A stretch of 64,000 nt of DNA, taken from assembly GCA_028278545.1 (NCBI GenBank), contig JANQED010000018.1, positions 62,001-126,000 on the forward strand. The letters are read 5' to 3'. This stretch comes from Anaerolineales bacterium (GTDB taxonomy: Bacteria; Chloroflexota; Anaerolineae; Anaerolineales; UBA11858). Positions 1 through 8,882 of the stretch are shown in pieces. The position numbers and the translations under genes were made by a program. Position 1 is the stretch's first letter; each line of letters begins with the position of its first letter. Below the pieces are notes generated by a model. That model made no database searches, had not been told where the DNA came from, and saw only the letters and a program-made list of their open reading frames with translations.

Positions 1-1829
1 GGGTCGCCGATCCCCTCCTGCTCACACAAACGCCTCAACTCTTGATCGACCTTATCGATACACTCCATCAGGCCCACACTCTCACGCAGCAGTTGACCCG
101 TATTGGTGACGCTACCAACCTTCAGGGCATTTACCCTGCGCAGCTCTACGGGATCGACCTCAACTGCTTCGGCCAATCGGTCCATCATATTTTCGATCGC
201 GAACTGTCCTTGCAGAGCGCCGAAACCTCGGAATGCGCCCGCCGGAGGGTTGTTGGTGTACATGGCATAACAATCAGCCCGCACGTGAGGCACATCATAA
301 GGCCCCGAAGAATGGGTGGTCGCTCGCCCCATCACTTTTTCGCCCAACGATGCGTAAGCCCCCGTATCGCCGAAAAGCTCTGCTTCCACAGCCGTCAATC
401 TGCCATCTTTTTTAGCGCCAACTTTGACGCGGATTTGGGTCGCATGGCGTTTGGGGTGCACGATCAGGCTTTCGTGACGGTCGAACAGCACTTTTACAGG
501 CCGGTTAGTCGCATTGGCGAGCAGCGCGGCATGGATTTGTCCGGCAATATCTTCTTTGCCTCCAAAGCCGCCGCCCATTAGCTGCCCAATCACCCGCACC
601 CGTTCTTCGGGCCAATCCAATGCTCGCGCCACCTGATGGCGGTCGTTGTAAGGGATCTGGGACCCGACATAGATCTCCATGCGGCCGTCTTCAGTGGGCC
701 GGGCGATGCTGCATTCCGGCTCCAAAAAAGCATGATCTGTGGTCTGGGTATGATAGGTGTGCTCTAGGACGATATCAGCATCGGCAAAGCCTTGAGCCAG
801 ATCACCTTTGCGCACTTTGATATGTTTAAGCAGATTCCCCCTGTCATGGAGTTGGGGAACAGAGGCTTCCCGGGCCTGCACAGGGTTATCGATGGCCTCT
901 TGGGCCTCGAAATCGACTTCGATCAAACGCAAGGCTTCCGCCGCGGTTGCCTCGTCATCGGCGGCCACCAGGGCAACCGCATCTCCCACATAGCGAACCC
1001 GCTCGCCAACACCGACTAGGCTGGGCCAGTCGTTGATCACGATACCATGGGCATTCACCCCTGGGATATCGTCCGCGGTGAGCACCGCACGTACACCCGG
1101 GAGACTGCGCATTTTCTCGATATCAATGCGCTTGACGATGGCATGAGGCACGCCCGCTCGCTTCACCCTGCCAAACAGCATCCCCTCAAAGACCAGATCA
1201 TCGGTGAACTTGGCCTTACCGTTGGCTTTGGCGATGGCGTCGGGCCGGATAGTGACTTCACCAATGGTGTGGAGCGGCTCCGCTGAGAGATCGACTTGAG
1301 GGTGCGGGACGGGCCTGCCGAGACGCATGGCCTCCGCCGCGGCCAGGATGGCGTTCTCGATAGACGGATAACCCGCACAGCGACACAAAGTATCTTTCAG
1401 GGCTTTGCGGATGTCTTCGGAGGTTGCGTCGGGGTTCTTTTCCAGCAAAGCGTACGCGGTCATGATCTGGCCTGGCGTACAGAATCCACACTGGATAGCC
1501 CCGTGGGTGATGAAAGCCTCTTGAAGGGGGTGCAGTTCCACTCCTAACTCATCACTCCTAACCCTAACCCTAACCCTTTTGTGCGAGCTGGGAGTTACAG
1601 TTGCTAATCCTTCTATTGTCAAAACATCCTTGCCGCTCGCGCGCGCCGCCGGATATGTGCATGAGACCACCGGCTCGCCATCAACCAGCACCGTACAGGC
1701 GCCGCACTCGGCTTCTTCACAACCGATCTTAGTACCAGTCAACCCCAGGCGCTTACGCAGTAAATCCGCCAGGGTCTCCCCAGGCTGAGCTTCGATTTCG
1801 ACAGGTTTGTCATTTACCAATAAATTCAT
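1..1829 (-). CDS. Xanthine dehydrogenase-family protein: [2Fe-2S] subunit fused to molybdopterin subunit (partial, C-terminus off left edge)
   Basis: This molybdenum hydroxylase transfers electrons from a purine or aromatic substrate through Mo and Fe-S centres to the FAD subunit. The frame is open from the ATG to the window edge. The N-terminus is a plant-type [2Fe-2S] domain with Cys37, 42, 45 and 57 (motif GCEEAECGACT), followed by the second cluster domain (QCGFCTPG, then TLCRCAGYP). The molybdopterin domain follows without a stop (EVTIRPDAIAKANGKAKFTDD region, MGGGFGGKED, GAFRGFGALQGQFA). Small and large subunits are usually separate genes in bacterial three-subunit enzymes; here they are fused. 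The ATG overlaps the stop of the FAD subunit gene by four bases (ATGA), so the two are translationally coupled. A CCTAACC-type repeat is inserted in frame between the two Fe-S cluster domains. The substrate cannot be assigned from the sequence. Confidence 0.93.
   Translation of the reverse strand, partial: MNLLVNDKPVEIEAQPGETLADLLRKRLGLTGTKIGCEEAECGACTVLVDGEPVVSCTYPAARASGKDVLTIEGLATVTPSSHKRVRVRVRSDELGVELHPLQEAFITHGAIQCGFCTPGQIMTAYALLEKNPDATSEDIRKALKDTLCRCAGYPSIENAILAAAEAMRLGRPVPHPQVDLSAEPLHTIGEVTIRPDAIAKANGKAKFTDDLVFEGMLFGRVKRAGVPHAIVKRIDIEKMRSLPGVRAVLTADDIPGVNAHGIVINDWPSLVGVGERVRYVGDAVALVAADDEATAAEALRLIEVDFEAQEAIDNPVQAREASVPQLHDRGNLLKHIKVRKGDLAQGFADADIVLEHTYHTQTTDHAFLEPECSIARPTEDGRMEIYVGSQIPYNDRHQVARALDWPEERVRVIGQLMGGGFGGKEDIAGQIHAALLANATNRPVKVLFDRHESLIVHPKRHATQIRVKVGAKKDGRLTAVEAELFGDTGAYASLGEKVMGRATTHSSGPYDVPHVRADCYAMYTNNPPAGAFRGFGALQGQFAIENMMDRLAEAVEVDPVELRRVNALKVGSVTNTGQLLRESVGLMECIDKVDQELRRLCEQEGIGD
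1541..1577. repeat. Telomere-like CTAACCC repeat inside the molybdenum hydroxylase gene
   Basis: On the plus strand the tract runs as CTCCTAACTCATCACTCC followed by three CTAACCC-like units. It lies in frame within the minus-strand gene and encodes an Arg/Val alternation (RVRVRVR) between the TIEGLAT and LHPLQEAF motifs. Homologues normally join these motifs with only a few residues. The same repeat type occurs three times inside hypF. Confidence 0.85.
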
Positions 1830-2713
1830 CGGGATATTCTCTCCCTGGCAGCTTGCCAGGCCAACGCTAAAGTTTCTTCCAATAAAATGCCCGCCATGTG
1901 ATGGCGATATGCTTGTGTAGACCGGTGGCGGCTGGTGCGGAAGCTGCTCTCCTCGAGCAGGGCCTTGACGGCCTGGCCGACAACCACTTCGTCATAGGGT
2001 TGATCTCGCAGCACAGACTCCGCATTGCGCAATCGGCGCGGCACAGGCCCCGATGGCCCCAACGCGATATGCACATCCGTGATGCGGCCATCATCACATT
2101 GCAGCCAGACAGCGGCGTTGAGAATGGCGATGGCGACGCCTTGGGGGCGCATGACGCGCTTGAAGGCCGAGGCCTGGTTTGGCCCCCTCAAGGGGAGATA
2201 GAACCCCACCAGGAGTTCCCTCCTCGCTTCCAGGCTTGATTCTCCCGGCCCAAGGAATAGTTCATCCATAGGGACTCTTCGGCGTCCCCCCAGGCTGGCG
2301 ACTTCGGCTTCAGCGTCCAGTGCCGTCAATGCGATGGTGCCGTCTGCGGCGGGCAAGGCATGTCCCACGTTGCCCCCCAGGGTGGCCGTATTCCGCACTT
2401 GAGGGCCGCCGATCAAGCCGCATGCGGTCGCCAATGCGGCCGCGTGTTCTCGCACAAGAGGCGATGTGGTGATCCTGGCGTGAGGCACCGAAGCCCCAAT
2501 GAACAATTCCCCCTCTCGGATTTCCAGCGCTGTCATTTCGGGGATAGCGGTTACGTCCACAAGGGTGTGGACGGGGGGATGATTCCCCTGCTGCAAGTCG
2601 AGCATCAGGTCAGTGCCCCCTGCGATCAAACAAGCCCGGCCCGGAGCCTCAGCCAATACCTGTAACGCATCGGTCACGGTTTGGGCGTTGTGGTAATGTT
2701 TCCAAAGGTTCAT
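1826..2713 (-). CDS. Xanthine dehydrogenase-family FAD-binding subunit
   Basis: This is the FAD-binding subunit (CoxM/XdhB type) of the molybdenum hydroxylase whose other subunit starts at its stop codon. It carries the two flavin-binding motifs of the family, AGGTDLMLDLQ near the N-terminus and IGGPQVRNTATLGGNVGHA near the middle, followed by a CO_deh_flav_C-type C-terminal domain. At 295 residues its length is normal. An ATG 45 codons upstream is in frame, but the family similarity begins at MNLWKHYHNAQ, so the inner ATG is used here. No strong Shine-Dalgarno sequence is visible for either start. It is the first gene of the pair and would hand electrons to NAD or another acceptor. Confidence 0.92.
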   Translation of the reverse strand: MNLWKHYHNAQTVTDALQVLAEAPGRACLIAGGTDLMLDLQQGNHPPVHTLVDVTAIPEMTALEIREGELFIGASVPHARITTSPLVREHAAALATACGLIGGPQVRNTATLGGNVGHALPAADGTIALTALDAEAEVASLGGRRRVPMDELFLGPGESSLEARRELLVGFYLPLRGPNQASAFKRVMRPQGVAIAILNAAVWLQCDDGRITDVHIALGPSGPVPRRLRNAESVLRDQPYDEVVVGQAVKALLEESSFRTSRHRSTQAYRHHMAGILLEETLALAWQAARERISR

Positions 2714-2887
2714 AGGATCGGCGCCAAGTACACTAGGATGGCGGCACTTTTCGAGGGGCGATTTCTCTTTACCCGACGCCGTCGCTGCCAACGTTAAACT
2801 GCGACGACCGCCGATCTGAACGCCACCTATTCTATCACGAATCGCCATTTCTCATAAAACCCAAACCCAATTTTTTCCAAAAATCGT

Positions 2888-2893
2888 TATAAT
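2888..2893 (+). promoter_or_regulatory. Probable -10 element (TATAAT) for the downstream lipoprotein gene
   Basis: A perfect TATAAT lies 43 bases before the lipoprotein ATG, in the divergent intergenic region. No convincing -35 hexamer is seen at 16-18 bases spacing. Confidence 0.45.
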
Positions 2894-2936
2894 CTACGCG
2901 TCTTGCGGCTCAGCACCAGACACACATGATGTGCTC

Positions 2937-3695
2937 ATGGAAAACTACAAATCTACACCACCCATCTCACTGCTGCTCACCGGATTTGTGCTTCTCCTCT
3001 CGGCCTGTACGTTAAAAATCTCATCACTGGGCGCAACGCCCACGGTCACCCCAGACTTAGAACAAACCATCACCCATGCCGTAGAAATGGTTTACGCTGA
3101 AGCCACTGAAACTGCGCGCGTAGCCATACTCTCCGCAACGGCCACTTCTACGGCGACATTTACGCCTACAAGTACGCTTACTTTTACACCCAGCCCTACG
3201 ATCACGAACACGCCCAGCAATACGCCCACCGAAACCCTAACTGCCACCCCAGTTCCAGGCAAAGGCATCCCCGAAAATGCCATTGTGGCCTACTTTGTGA
3301 TCATCGATTCGGGCGGCCCGGTCGGTTGCGGAGACTCTGTAATCCCTGTGCTCACCGGACACTACAAAACCGGGAACACCGAACAAGACCTCAGGACGGC
3401 GCTCAACTATCTCTTCTCTGCGGGGCGGTATGTGCTGGGGCTTTACAACGCCACATACACATCCAGTTTGCAAGCGATGACCATCGATTTTGAAGCTGGA
3501 AACGGCAGCGCGGTTACCCAGTTGTCAGGCAGCTATGTGCCCCCGGAAACAAAGTGTGATGCGCACCGCTACCGCGCTCAAGTTTGGACCACGGCCTATC
3601 AGTTTGATGAGATCAAAGATTTTACCCCCTATGTCGGCGGCGCGTTGCTCGGCGACCGCTTATACGCCGCCATGTTGAACGCCGCCGACGAATAA
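2937..3695 (+). CDS. Lipoprotein with Thr/Pro stalk and GerMN-like domain
   Basis: The protein begins with a lipoprotein signal peptide ending in a lipobox (LLLSAC), so it is expected to be anchored to the outer face of the membrane. Residues of roughly 65-105 form a low-complexity Thr/Pro/Ser stalk (TFTPTSTLTFTPSPTITNTP), typical of Chloroflexota surface lipoproteins. The C-terminal part (ALNYLFSAGRY, GLYNATYTSSLQ, then a Cys-containing segment around TKCDAHRYRAQ) resembles GerMN-type domains of lipoproteins, which have no known enzyme activity. A GTG two codons upstream is an alternative start. The function is not known. Confidence 0.8.
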   Translation: MENYKSTPPISLLLTGFVLLLSACTLKISSLGATPTVTPDLEQTITHAVEMVYAEATETARVAILSATATSTATFTPTSTLTFTPSPTITNTPSNTPTETLTATPVPGKGIPENAIVAYFVIIDSGGPVGCGDSVIPVLTGHYKTGNTEQDLRTALNYLFSAGRYVLGLYNATYTSSLQAMTIDFEAGNGSAVTQLSGSYVPPETKCDAHRYRAQVWTTAYQFDEIKDFTPYVGGALLGDRLYAAMLNAADE

Positions 3696-3735
3696 CATGA
3701 TTCTTAGTGTATTTTAGCCAGGAGGCCACTCTACA

Positions 3736-5112
3736 ATGCCTGATCCACGATCATCCGCCCTTGAATTCGCCAACCAGCACAAGCAGCGCTTTCTCGATGA
3801 ACTGGTTGAGTTCTCGCGCATCCCATCGATATCCACGGATCCCGAGCGGAATCCCGAGATTCAAGCTGCAGCCGAATGGCTGGTTGAACATGTTGGTGAT
3901 ATTGGACTTCAGAATGTCAAGATTTATCCTACCGCCGGGCATCCAGTGGTATACGGGGATCATCTGGCTGCGGGGCCTCAAGCCCCCACAGTGCTGATCT
4001 ACGGTCATTATGATGTGCAGCCCGCTGAACCCTTGGAAAAATGGGACACGCCCCCATTCGAGCCCACACAGCGCGGCGAGAACTTATACGCTCGCGGCGC
4101 TTCGGATATGAAGGGACAGGTGGCGGCCACCGCGAACGCCGTCGCCGCTATCCTCCAGACTGGCTCATTGCCCATCAACGTGAAGTTCATCATCGAGGGA
4201 GAAGAGGAGATCGGCTCTCCCAACCTTCCTGAGTTCATCGAAGAACACAGAGAACTCCTGGCCTGTGATTTCGCCCTCAACCCCGACACGGGCATGATCG
4301 CCCCCGACCTGCCCACCATCACTTATGCACTGCGCGGACTGGCGTATTTCGAGCTGCGTCTCTGGGGGCCAGACCAAGATCTGCACTCCGGCGTGTACGG
4401 AGGGACTGTTCACAATCCTGCTCAAGTCCTCGCCGACCTGATCGCCGGCATGCACGACGAGAAGGGGCGCGTCACATTGCCAGGGTTCTATGAGGACGTG
4501 CGCGCCCTTAGCGAAGAGGAGCGCGCCGAAATTGCCCGCCTCCCCAAGACTGCTGACTGGTATTTAGAGAACACCGGTGCCCCCGCGCTGTGGGGAGAAG
4601 AGGGCTATACCCCCGAGGAGCGCGTCGGAGCTCGGCCCACGCTGGAAATCAACGGCCTGTACTCCGGCTTCACCGGCGAAGGCTCTAAGACGGTGCTGCC
4701 CGCCTACGCTATGGCCAAGATCTCTTGCCGCCTGGTTCCCGATCAAGACCCAGACGTAGTACATCAGCAATTGCTCCAATATCTGGAAGCAAACGCGCCC
4801 TCTACAGTGAAGTGGGAGGTCATTACAATGGCCAGTGGGCCAGCCGCCATCAGCGACCGGAACTCCCGCTGGGCCCAGGCATATCTCAAAGCCGCGCAGA
4901 CCTCCTGGGGCGTGGTGCCCGTCTTCAAACGCGAGGGCGGCAGCGTCCCCGTAGTGACAACATTCCATGAAATTCTCGGGATCGAATCCGTCAATATCGG
5001 CTTCGGCCTGCCGACCGACAATTTGCACGGCCCAAACGAAAAATTGCATCTACCCACCTGGTACAAAGGCATCGATGCTCTCATCCACTTCTTCTTCAAC
5101 CTGGCGAACTAG
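3736..5112 (+). CDS. M20 family dipeptidase
   Basis: A 458-residue zinc-dependent exopeptidase of the M20 family, probably a cytosolic dipeptidase or carboxypeptidase for peptide turnover. Metal and catalytic motifs are visible: YGHYDVQPAEP (metal His and catalytic Asp), ASDMKGQVAA (bridging Asp), EGEEEIGS (catalytic and metal Glu), and LALNPDTG-like and NLHGPNEK segments near the end. The dimerisation lid domain lies between them. An AGGAGG-type ribosome binding site precedes the ATG. The stop codon directly abuts the ATG of the next gene, so the two are probably co-transcribed. Confidence 0.93.
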   Translation: MPDPRSSALEFANQHKQRFLDELVEFSRIPSISTDPERNPEIQAAAEWLVEHVGDIGLQNVKIYPTAGHPVVYGDHLAAGPQAPTVLIYGHYDVQPAEPLEKWDTPPFEPTQRGENLYARGASDMKGQVAATANAVAAILQTGSLPINVKFIIEGEEEIGSPNLPEFIEEHRELLACDFALNPDTGMIAPDLPTITYALRGLAYFELRLWGPDQDLHSGVYGGTVHNPAQVLADLIAGMHDEKGRVTLPGFYEDVRALSEEERAEIARLPKTADWYLENTGAPALWGEEGYTPEERVGARPTLEINGLYSGFTGEGSKTVLPAYAMAKISCRLVPDQDPDVVHQQLLQYLEANAPSTVKWEVITMASGPAAISDRNSRWAQAYLKAAQTSWGVVPVFKREGGSVPVVTTFHEILGIESVNIGFGLPTDNLHGPNEKLHLPTWYKGIDALIHFFFNLAN

Positions 5113-5994
5113 ATGGAAAAACAATTACCCACCTATGGCGGTCAGGCTGTCATCGAAGGCGTGATGATGCGAGGCTCAAGGGCCGTCGCCATCGCCATGC
5201 GTGACCCCGATCAAGAGATCGTCATTCACACCGAAGAACTGGGCGGCATCTACAAAAGCCGCCTGATCAAGATTCCGTTCCTGCGCGGTCTGGTCGGCCT
5301 GTGGGATGCGCTGGTTTTGGGGATGCGCGCCTTGACCATATCGGCAAACTTGCAAACCGGAGAGGACGAACAACTGGAAGGGGCTGCACTTTACCTGACC
5401 TTGGGGTTGTCTCTGGCCTTTTCGATTGGACTGTTCTTCTTGGCGCCTGCCGCCGCCGGTCAATTGGTCGAGAGATACCTGTACCTCAACGCCTGGTGGG
5501 GAAACCTCGCCGAGGGCTTTGTCCGCCTGTTTTTGCTCGTCGGCTATATCTGGGTGATCGGATTTTTACCGGACATCCAGCGCGTTTTCTCCTACCACGG
5601 CGCAGAACACAAGACCATCAACGCCTTCGAGGCGGGGGTTGAGCTCACGCCGGAAAATGTCGCCCAACAATCCATCGAGCACCCTCGCTGCGGGACGGCT
5701 TTTCTACTCACCCTGGTGCTGCTTTCCATTTTGATCTTCTCCATGCTAGGCCCCCTGCCCCTGCACTGGCGTTTGATCAGCCGGGTGGCGTTCATCCCCG
5801 TGCTGGCCGGGGTGGCCTACGAAATCATTCGCTGGACGGCCTGCCATTTCGATTCCCCCATCGTGCGCTTTCTCATCAAGCCCAATCTCGCCCTGCAGCG
5901 CTTGACTACACGCGAACCTTCCCAAGAGATTATCGAGGTCGGTATTGCTGCCTTCCAAGCAATGCAGCAACACGAACAAAAGCTGATCGCCTGA
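5113..5994 (+). CDS. DUF1385 family membrane protein (YqhQ-like)
   Basis: A 293-residue polytopic membrane protein of the DUF1385 family. The signature GGQAVIEGVMMRG is at the N-terminus. Several hydrophobic segments follow, including LYLTLGLSLAFSIGLFFLA, a segment around LFLLVGYIWVIGFLPD and one near FLLTLVLLSILIFSMLG. The conserved YHGAEHKTINAFEAG motif lies between them and HPRCGTAF after it. The family is widespread in Gram-positive bacteria and Chloroflexota, and its biochemical role is not established. Translation starts immediately after the stop of the M20 peptidase gene. Confidence 0.9.
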   Translation: MEKQLPTYGGQAVIEGVMMRGSRAVAIAMRDPDQEIVIHTEELGGIYKSRLIKIPFLRGLVGLWDALVLGMRALTISANLQTGEDEQLEGAALYLTLGLSLAFSIGLFFLAPAAAGQLVERYLYLNAWWGNLAEGFVRLFLLVGYIWVIGFLPDIQRVFSYHGAEHKTINAFEAGVELTPENVAQQSIEHPRCGTAFLLTLVLLSILIFSMLGPLPLHWRLISRVAFIPVLAGVAYEIIRWTACHFDSPIVRFLIKPNLALQRLTTREPSQEIIEVGIAAFQAMQQHEQKLIA

Positions 5995-6099
5995 TATCTC
6001 CCCCCAGAATTGGGGAGTCGGGGCTGCAACCCAAATCCCTATTCAAACGATAACCATTTACTGGCTATACGCATTTTGCGCCTGGCGATCCCCCGCCTC

Positions 6100-7146
6100 A
6101 TGTCAACCGATTCTAACTCACGTTCCTCGTCAAAGACACTGCTGCGCTATACACTGGCAGGGATTTTGGGGATTTTCCTGGCCCTGGGCATCTGGCTGGG
6201 CGTAAATCATCCATTTCAGAGCACCCCCACGCCCTCGCTAACCCACTTAGAGGCTGCAAGCGCCCCATCGCAAACCACCCCACCGGATCGTCAGACCAAA
6301 ACACAGCTACCAACCGAGGTAGCCCTGATACAAAGCACACTATCTCCAGTCTTGCCAATGACTACACGCACACCACTGATCACGCCGACGGACTACCCCA
6401 TCCCCAGCACCACACGGCGCTCAAATCAAGAGCAAAACCCAAAGCCAAGCCATTTTTGCAAAATAATTGGGTATTCCGTGAACGGGCAACCCCTGGAGGT
6501 GTGCACTTTCGGCTCCGGCGACACGGTTCGCCTGGTTATCGCCGGCATCCATGGCGGGTACGAATGGAACACCATCGCCCTGGCAGATGAACTGATCGCC
6601 CACCTCGAAGGGCATCCCGATACTGTACCCCCGGGGATCAAACTCCACGTCCTGCGTGTCCTCAACCCTGATGGCGAAGCCCGATCCCATGGCTTTGCGG
6701 GCCGCGCCAATGCCAACGGAGTCGATCTCAACCGCAACTTTCCTGCCCTTTGGCAAGCAGAATGGCCGCGGGACGGCTGCTGGGATTACGGCCCCATCAG
6801 TGCTGGACCGCATCCAGCCTCGGAGCCCGAAACTATAGCCCTGATGAATTTCATTCAAGCACAGGGCATCGATGCGCTGATCAGCTACCACAGTGCCGCG
6901 CTGGGGATATTCCCCGGTGGGCAGCCACCTGATGACCGATCCGTGAGCCTGGCTGAAAGCATCGCCTCCGTCAGCAATTACCCCTATCCGCCTATTGACA
7001 CAGGCTGCCAGTTCACGGGACAATTGATCGACTGGGCCTCAGCCCAGGGCATTGCCGCAGTTGACATCGAACTGACAGATCACCAAAACATAGATTTTGA
7101 ACAAAACTTGCTTATTCTATCGAGATTTCTACAGTGGCAGCCCTAG
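6100..7146 (+). CDS. M14-type zinc carboxypeptidase, membrane-anchored
   Basis: A 348-residue protein with an N-terminal signal anchor (LAGILGIFLALGIWLGV), a Thr/Pro-rich linker and an M14 zinc peptidase domain. Zinc and catalytic signatures are present: GIHGGYEWNT (HxxE metal ligands), LNPDGEARSHG, NGVDLNRNFPA, SYHSAALGIFPG (third zinc His) and VDIELTDH near the end carrying the likely catalytic Glu. It probably trims peptides or cell-wall peptides outside the cytoplasm. An upstream in-frame ATG would add 30 residues unrelated to the family, so the ATG just before the anchor was chosen. Confidence 0.88.
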   Translation: MSTDSNSRSSSKTLLRYTLAGILGIFLALGIWLGVNHPFQSTPTPSLTHLEAASAPSQTTPPDRQTKTQLPTEVALIQSTLSPVLPMTTRTPLITPTDYPIPSTTRRSNQEQNPKPSHFCKIIGYSVNGQPLEVCTFGSGDTVRLVIAGIHGGYEWNTIALADELIAHLEGHPDTVPPGIKLHVLRVLNPDGEARSHGFAGRANANGVDLNRNFPALWQAEWPRDGCWDYGPISAGPHPASEPETIALMNFIQAQGIDALISYHSAALGIFPGGQPPDDRSVSLAESIASVSNYPYPPIDTGCQFTGQLIDWASAQGIAAVDIELTDHQNIDFEQNLLILSRFLQWQP

Positions 7147-7254
7147 CAACGCTTATTAGGTGCCCCAAACATATGCCCGGGCACGAATCAACACTGATTT
7201 CACCGGTTTGATCTTGTCAAATCCGTGCGATCTGTGAAACATACCTCAGGTTTG

Positions 7255-8136
7255 ATGATGAAACGAAGAAAACTCTGGATTTCCTGCATCTTTATCTTGG
7301 CCATAATCGCTGCCATCGTCCTATGTGTCGGTGGTGTTTGGCTCTATCAGCGTCTGCTCCCCAGTTCAATCCAAGAAACCCTCTTCCAGGGCGTGGAATA
7401 TATCCGCGATGTGCGCAGTTCCCCACGCAGGATCGTGATCCACGTCATCAAGGTCGATCTGCGCGCAGATGGCATCCGTTTATTGGTGACCCCAGGTGAC
7501 TCTGACGCCGAACTGCCTTTCAAAGCGCGCACCACATCCCTGTTCTTGAATAACTTTGACCTTCAAGTAGCCATCAACGGTGATGGCTTTCAGCCCTGGC
7601 ATGATCGCGGCTTCCTTGATTATTACCCGCACAACGGCGACCGGGTAGATGTGATTGGTTTTGCGGCATCCGAGGGCACGATCTACTCCCAAGATACAGA
7701 TAACGAGCCCCGCCTCTATCTGGCCATAACAAATGGCGCCCGCATCAACACGCCCACCGGCCAGAACTTCAATGTGATTTCCGGAAATCTGACCATCGTC
7801 AAAAATGGGCAGCCCGTGGGCGACCTGGGCGGCTCGCCTGACCCCAGGACAGCCGTGGCCCTTGACCGCGCTAACCGTTATCTCATCTTAGTGGTGGTGG
7901 ATGGGCGTCAGCCAGGATACTCCGAAGGGGTCACGCTGCAGGAGTTAGCCGAGATCATCATCTTCCACGGTGGCTATAACGCCATCAACCTGGATGGCGG
8001 CGGGTCATCCACAATGGTGGTCGAAGGGCCGCTTGGAGTTGCCGATGTGCTCAACTCGCCCATCAATCACCGCATCCCAGGGCGCGAGAGACCTGTGGGC
8101 AACCATCTAGGCATCTACGCCAAACCTCTGAAGTGA
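7255..8136 (+). CDS. Phosphodiester glycosidase family protein (NAGPA/DUF2233)
   Basis: After an N-terminal membrane anchor (WISCIFILAIIAAIVLCVGG) the protein has the NAGPA fold typified by the lysosomal uncovering enzyme and by bacterial exopolysaccharide enzymes. Family motifs are visible: VAINGDGF, GGSPDPRTAVALDR, YSEGVTLQELAEI and NAINLDGGGSSTMVV near the C-terminus. It would act outside the cytoplasm on phosphodiester-linked sugars. The actual substrate is unknown. A start ten codons upstream is possible, but the ATG ATG pair before KRRK fits the anchor better. Confidence 0.88.
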   Translation: MMKRRKLWISCIFILAIIAAIVLCVGGVWLYQRLLPSSIQETLFQGVEYIRDVRSSPRRIVIHVIKVDLRADGIRLLVTPGDSDAELPFKARTTSLFLNNFDLQVAINGDGFQPWHDRGFLDYYPHNGDRVDVIGFAASEGTIYSQDTDNEPRLYLAITNGARINTPTGQNFNVISGNLTIVKNGQPVGDLGGSPDPRTAVALDRANRYLILVVVDGRQPGYSEGVTLQELAEIIIFHGGYNAINLDGGGSSTMVVEGPLGVADVLNSPINHRIPGRERPVGNHLGIYAKPLK

Positions 8137-8157
8137 TCTGAAACTTCCAAACCCGGT

Positions 8158-8577
8158 TCACTCCCCTATCATCTGCACCACCAACTCCCGTTGGCGGGGG
8201 CGGTTATCGAAATCAACATAGATGATCTGCTGCCAGGTCCCCAGGGTCAGGCGCTGCTGCACGAAGGGCACCGAAAAAGAAGGGCCCAACAAGGCCGCCC
8301 GCACGTGGGCATGGCCGTTGCCGTCATGCCAGCGAGCGTTATGAGCATAATGTCGATCAGGGTTCACAATTTCGTCGAATAACCTGCGCAGATCGCTGAT
8401 GCAGCCCGACTCAAACTCGATGGTGGTCAACGCGCTGGTCGCTGAGGGGCAGAAGATCGTTACCACGCCATCGCTCAAATCAGATTGGCGCACCACGTCA
8501 GCCACACCATCGGTGATATCATGAATATCGGCATCGCCCCGGGTTTCCAACAGGATAGAAGATGTCTCGACCGCCAT
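8158..8577 (-). CDS. YjbQ (UPF0047) family protein
   Basis: A 139-residue single-domain protein of the YjbQ/UPF0047 family. Family motifs are ITDGVADVVRQSDLSDG at the N-terminus, FCPSATSALTTIE, RHYAHNARWHDGNGHAH with the conserved histidines, and GTWQQIIYVDFDNRPRQRE at the end. Members show weak thiamin-phosphate-synthase-like activity, but the physiological role is unsettled. It converges with the glycosidase gene and is divergent from the sulfur-carrier gene. The length is normal for the family. Confidence 0.93.
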   Translation of the reverse strand: MAVETSSILLETRGDADIHDITDGVADVVRQSDLSDGVVTIFCPSATSALTTIEFESGCISDLRRLFDEIVNPDRHYAHNARWHDGNGHAHVRAALLGPSFSVPFVQQRLTLGTWQQIIYVDFDNRPRQRELVVQMIGE

Positions 8578-8667
8578 AAGGCCTCCTAAGATTATTTCTC
8601 GGTCGGATTATAGCACGGGGATATGGACGTTCTCCAACCCCCAAGGTAGAATGCCAGTACCCTGGAT

Positions 8668-8874
8668 ATGGGTACTTCTATGACGGCAAAACTCATCTTG
8701 CGGAAAGAAGAATTCGAAGTCAAATCTGGTATGACGGTTCGATCAGCTTTGGAGAAGCTGGAAATCGTGCCAGAATCCGTGATTGCCACGCGTCAGGGCG
8801 ATTTGATCACCGACGACGAACTCATCGAAGAAGGTGACGTGATTACACTGATCTCCGTGATCTCCGGCGGCTAG
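8668..8874 (+). CDS. MoaD/ThiS/TtuB-like sulfur carrier protein
   Basis: A 68-residue beta-grasp protein ending in Gly-Gly (SVISGG), as needed for C-terminal adenylation and thiocarboxylate formation. It is followed after eight bases by a TtuA-like tRNA thiolase gene. By analogy with the Thermus TtuB-TtuA system, it most likely supplies sulfur for 2-thiolation of tRNA uridine or ribothymidine. A second ATG four codons in is an alternative start. No activating E1-like enzyme is encoded nearby, so that partner must be elsewhere. Confidence 0.8.
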   Translation: MGTSMTAKLILRKEEFEVKSGMTVRSALEKLEIVPESVIATRQGDLITDDELIEEGDVITLISVISGG

Positions 8875-8882
8875 TCCATTCC

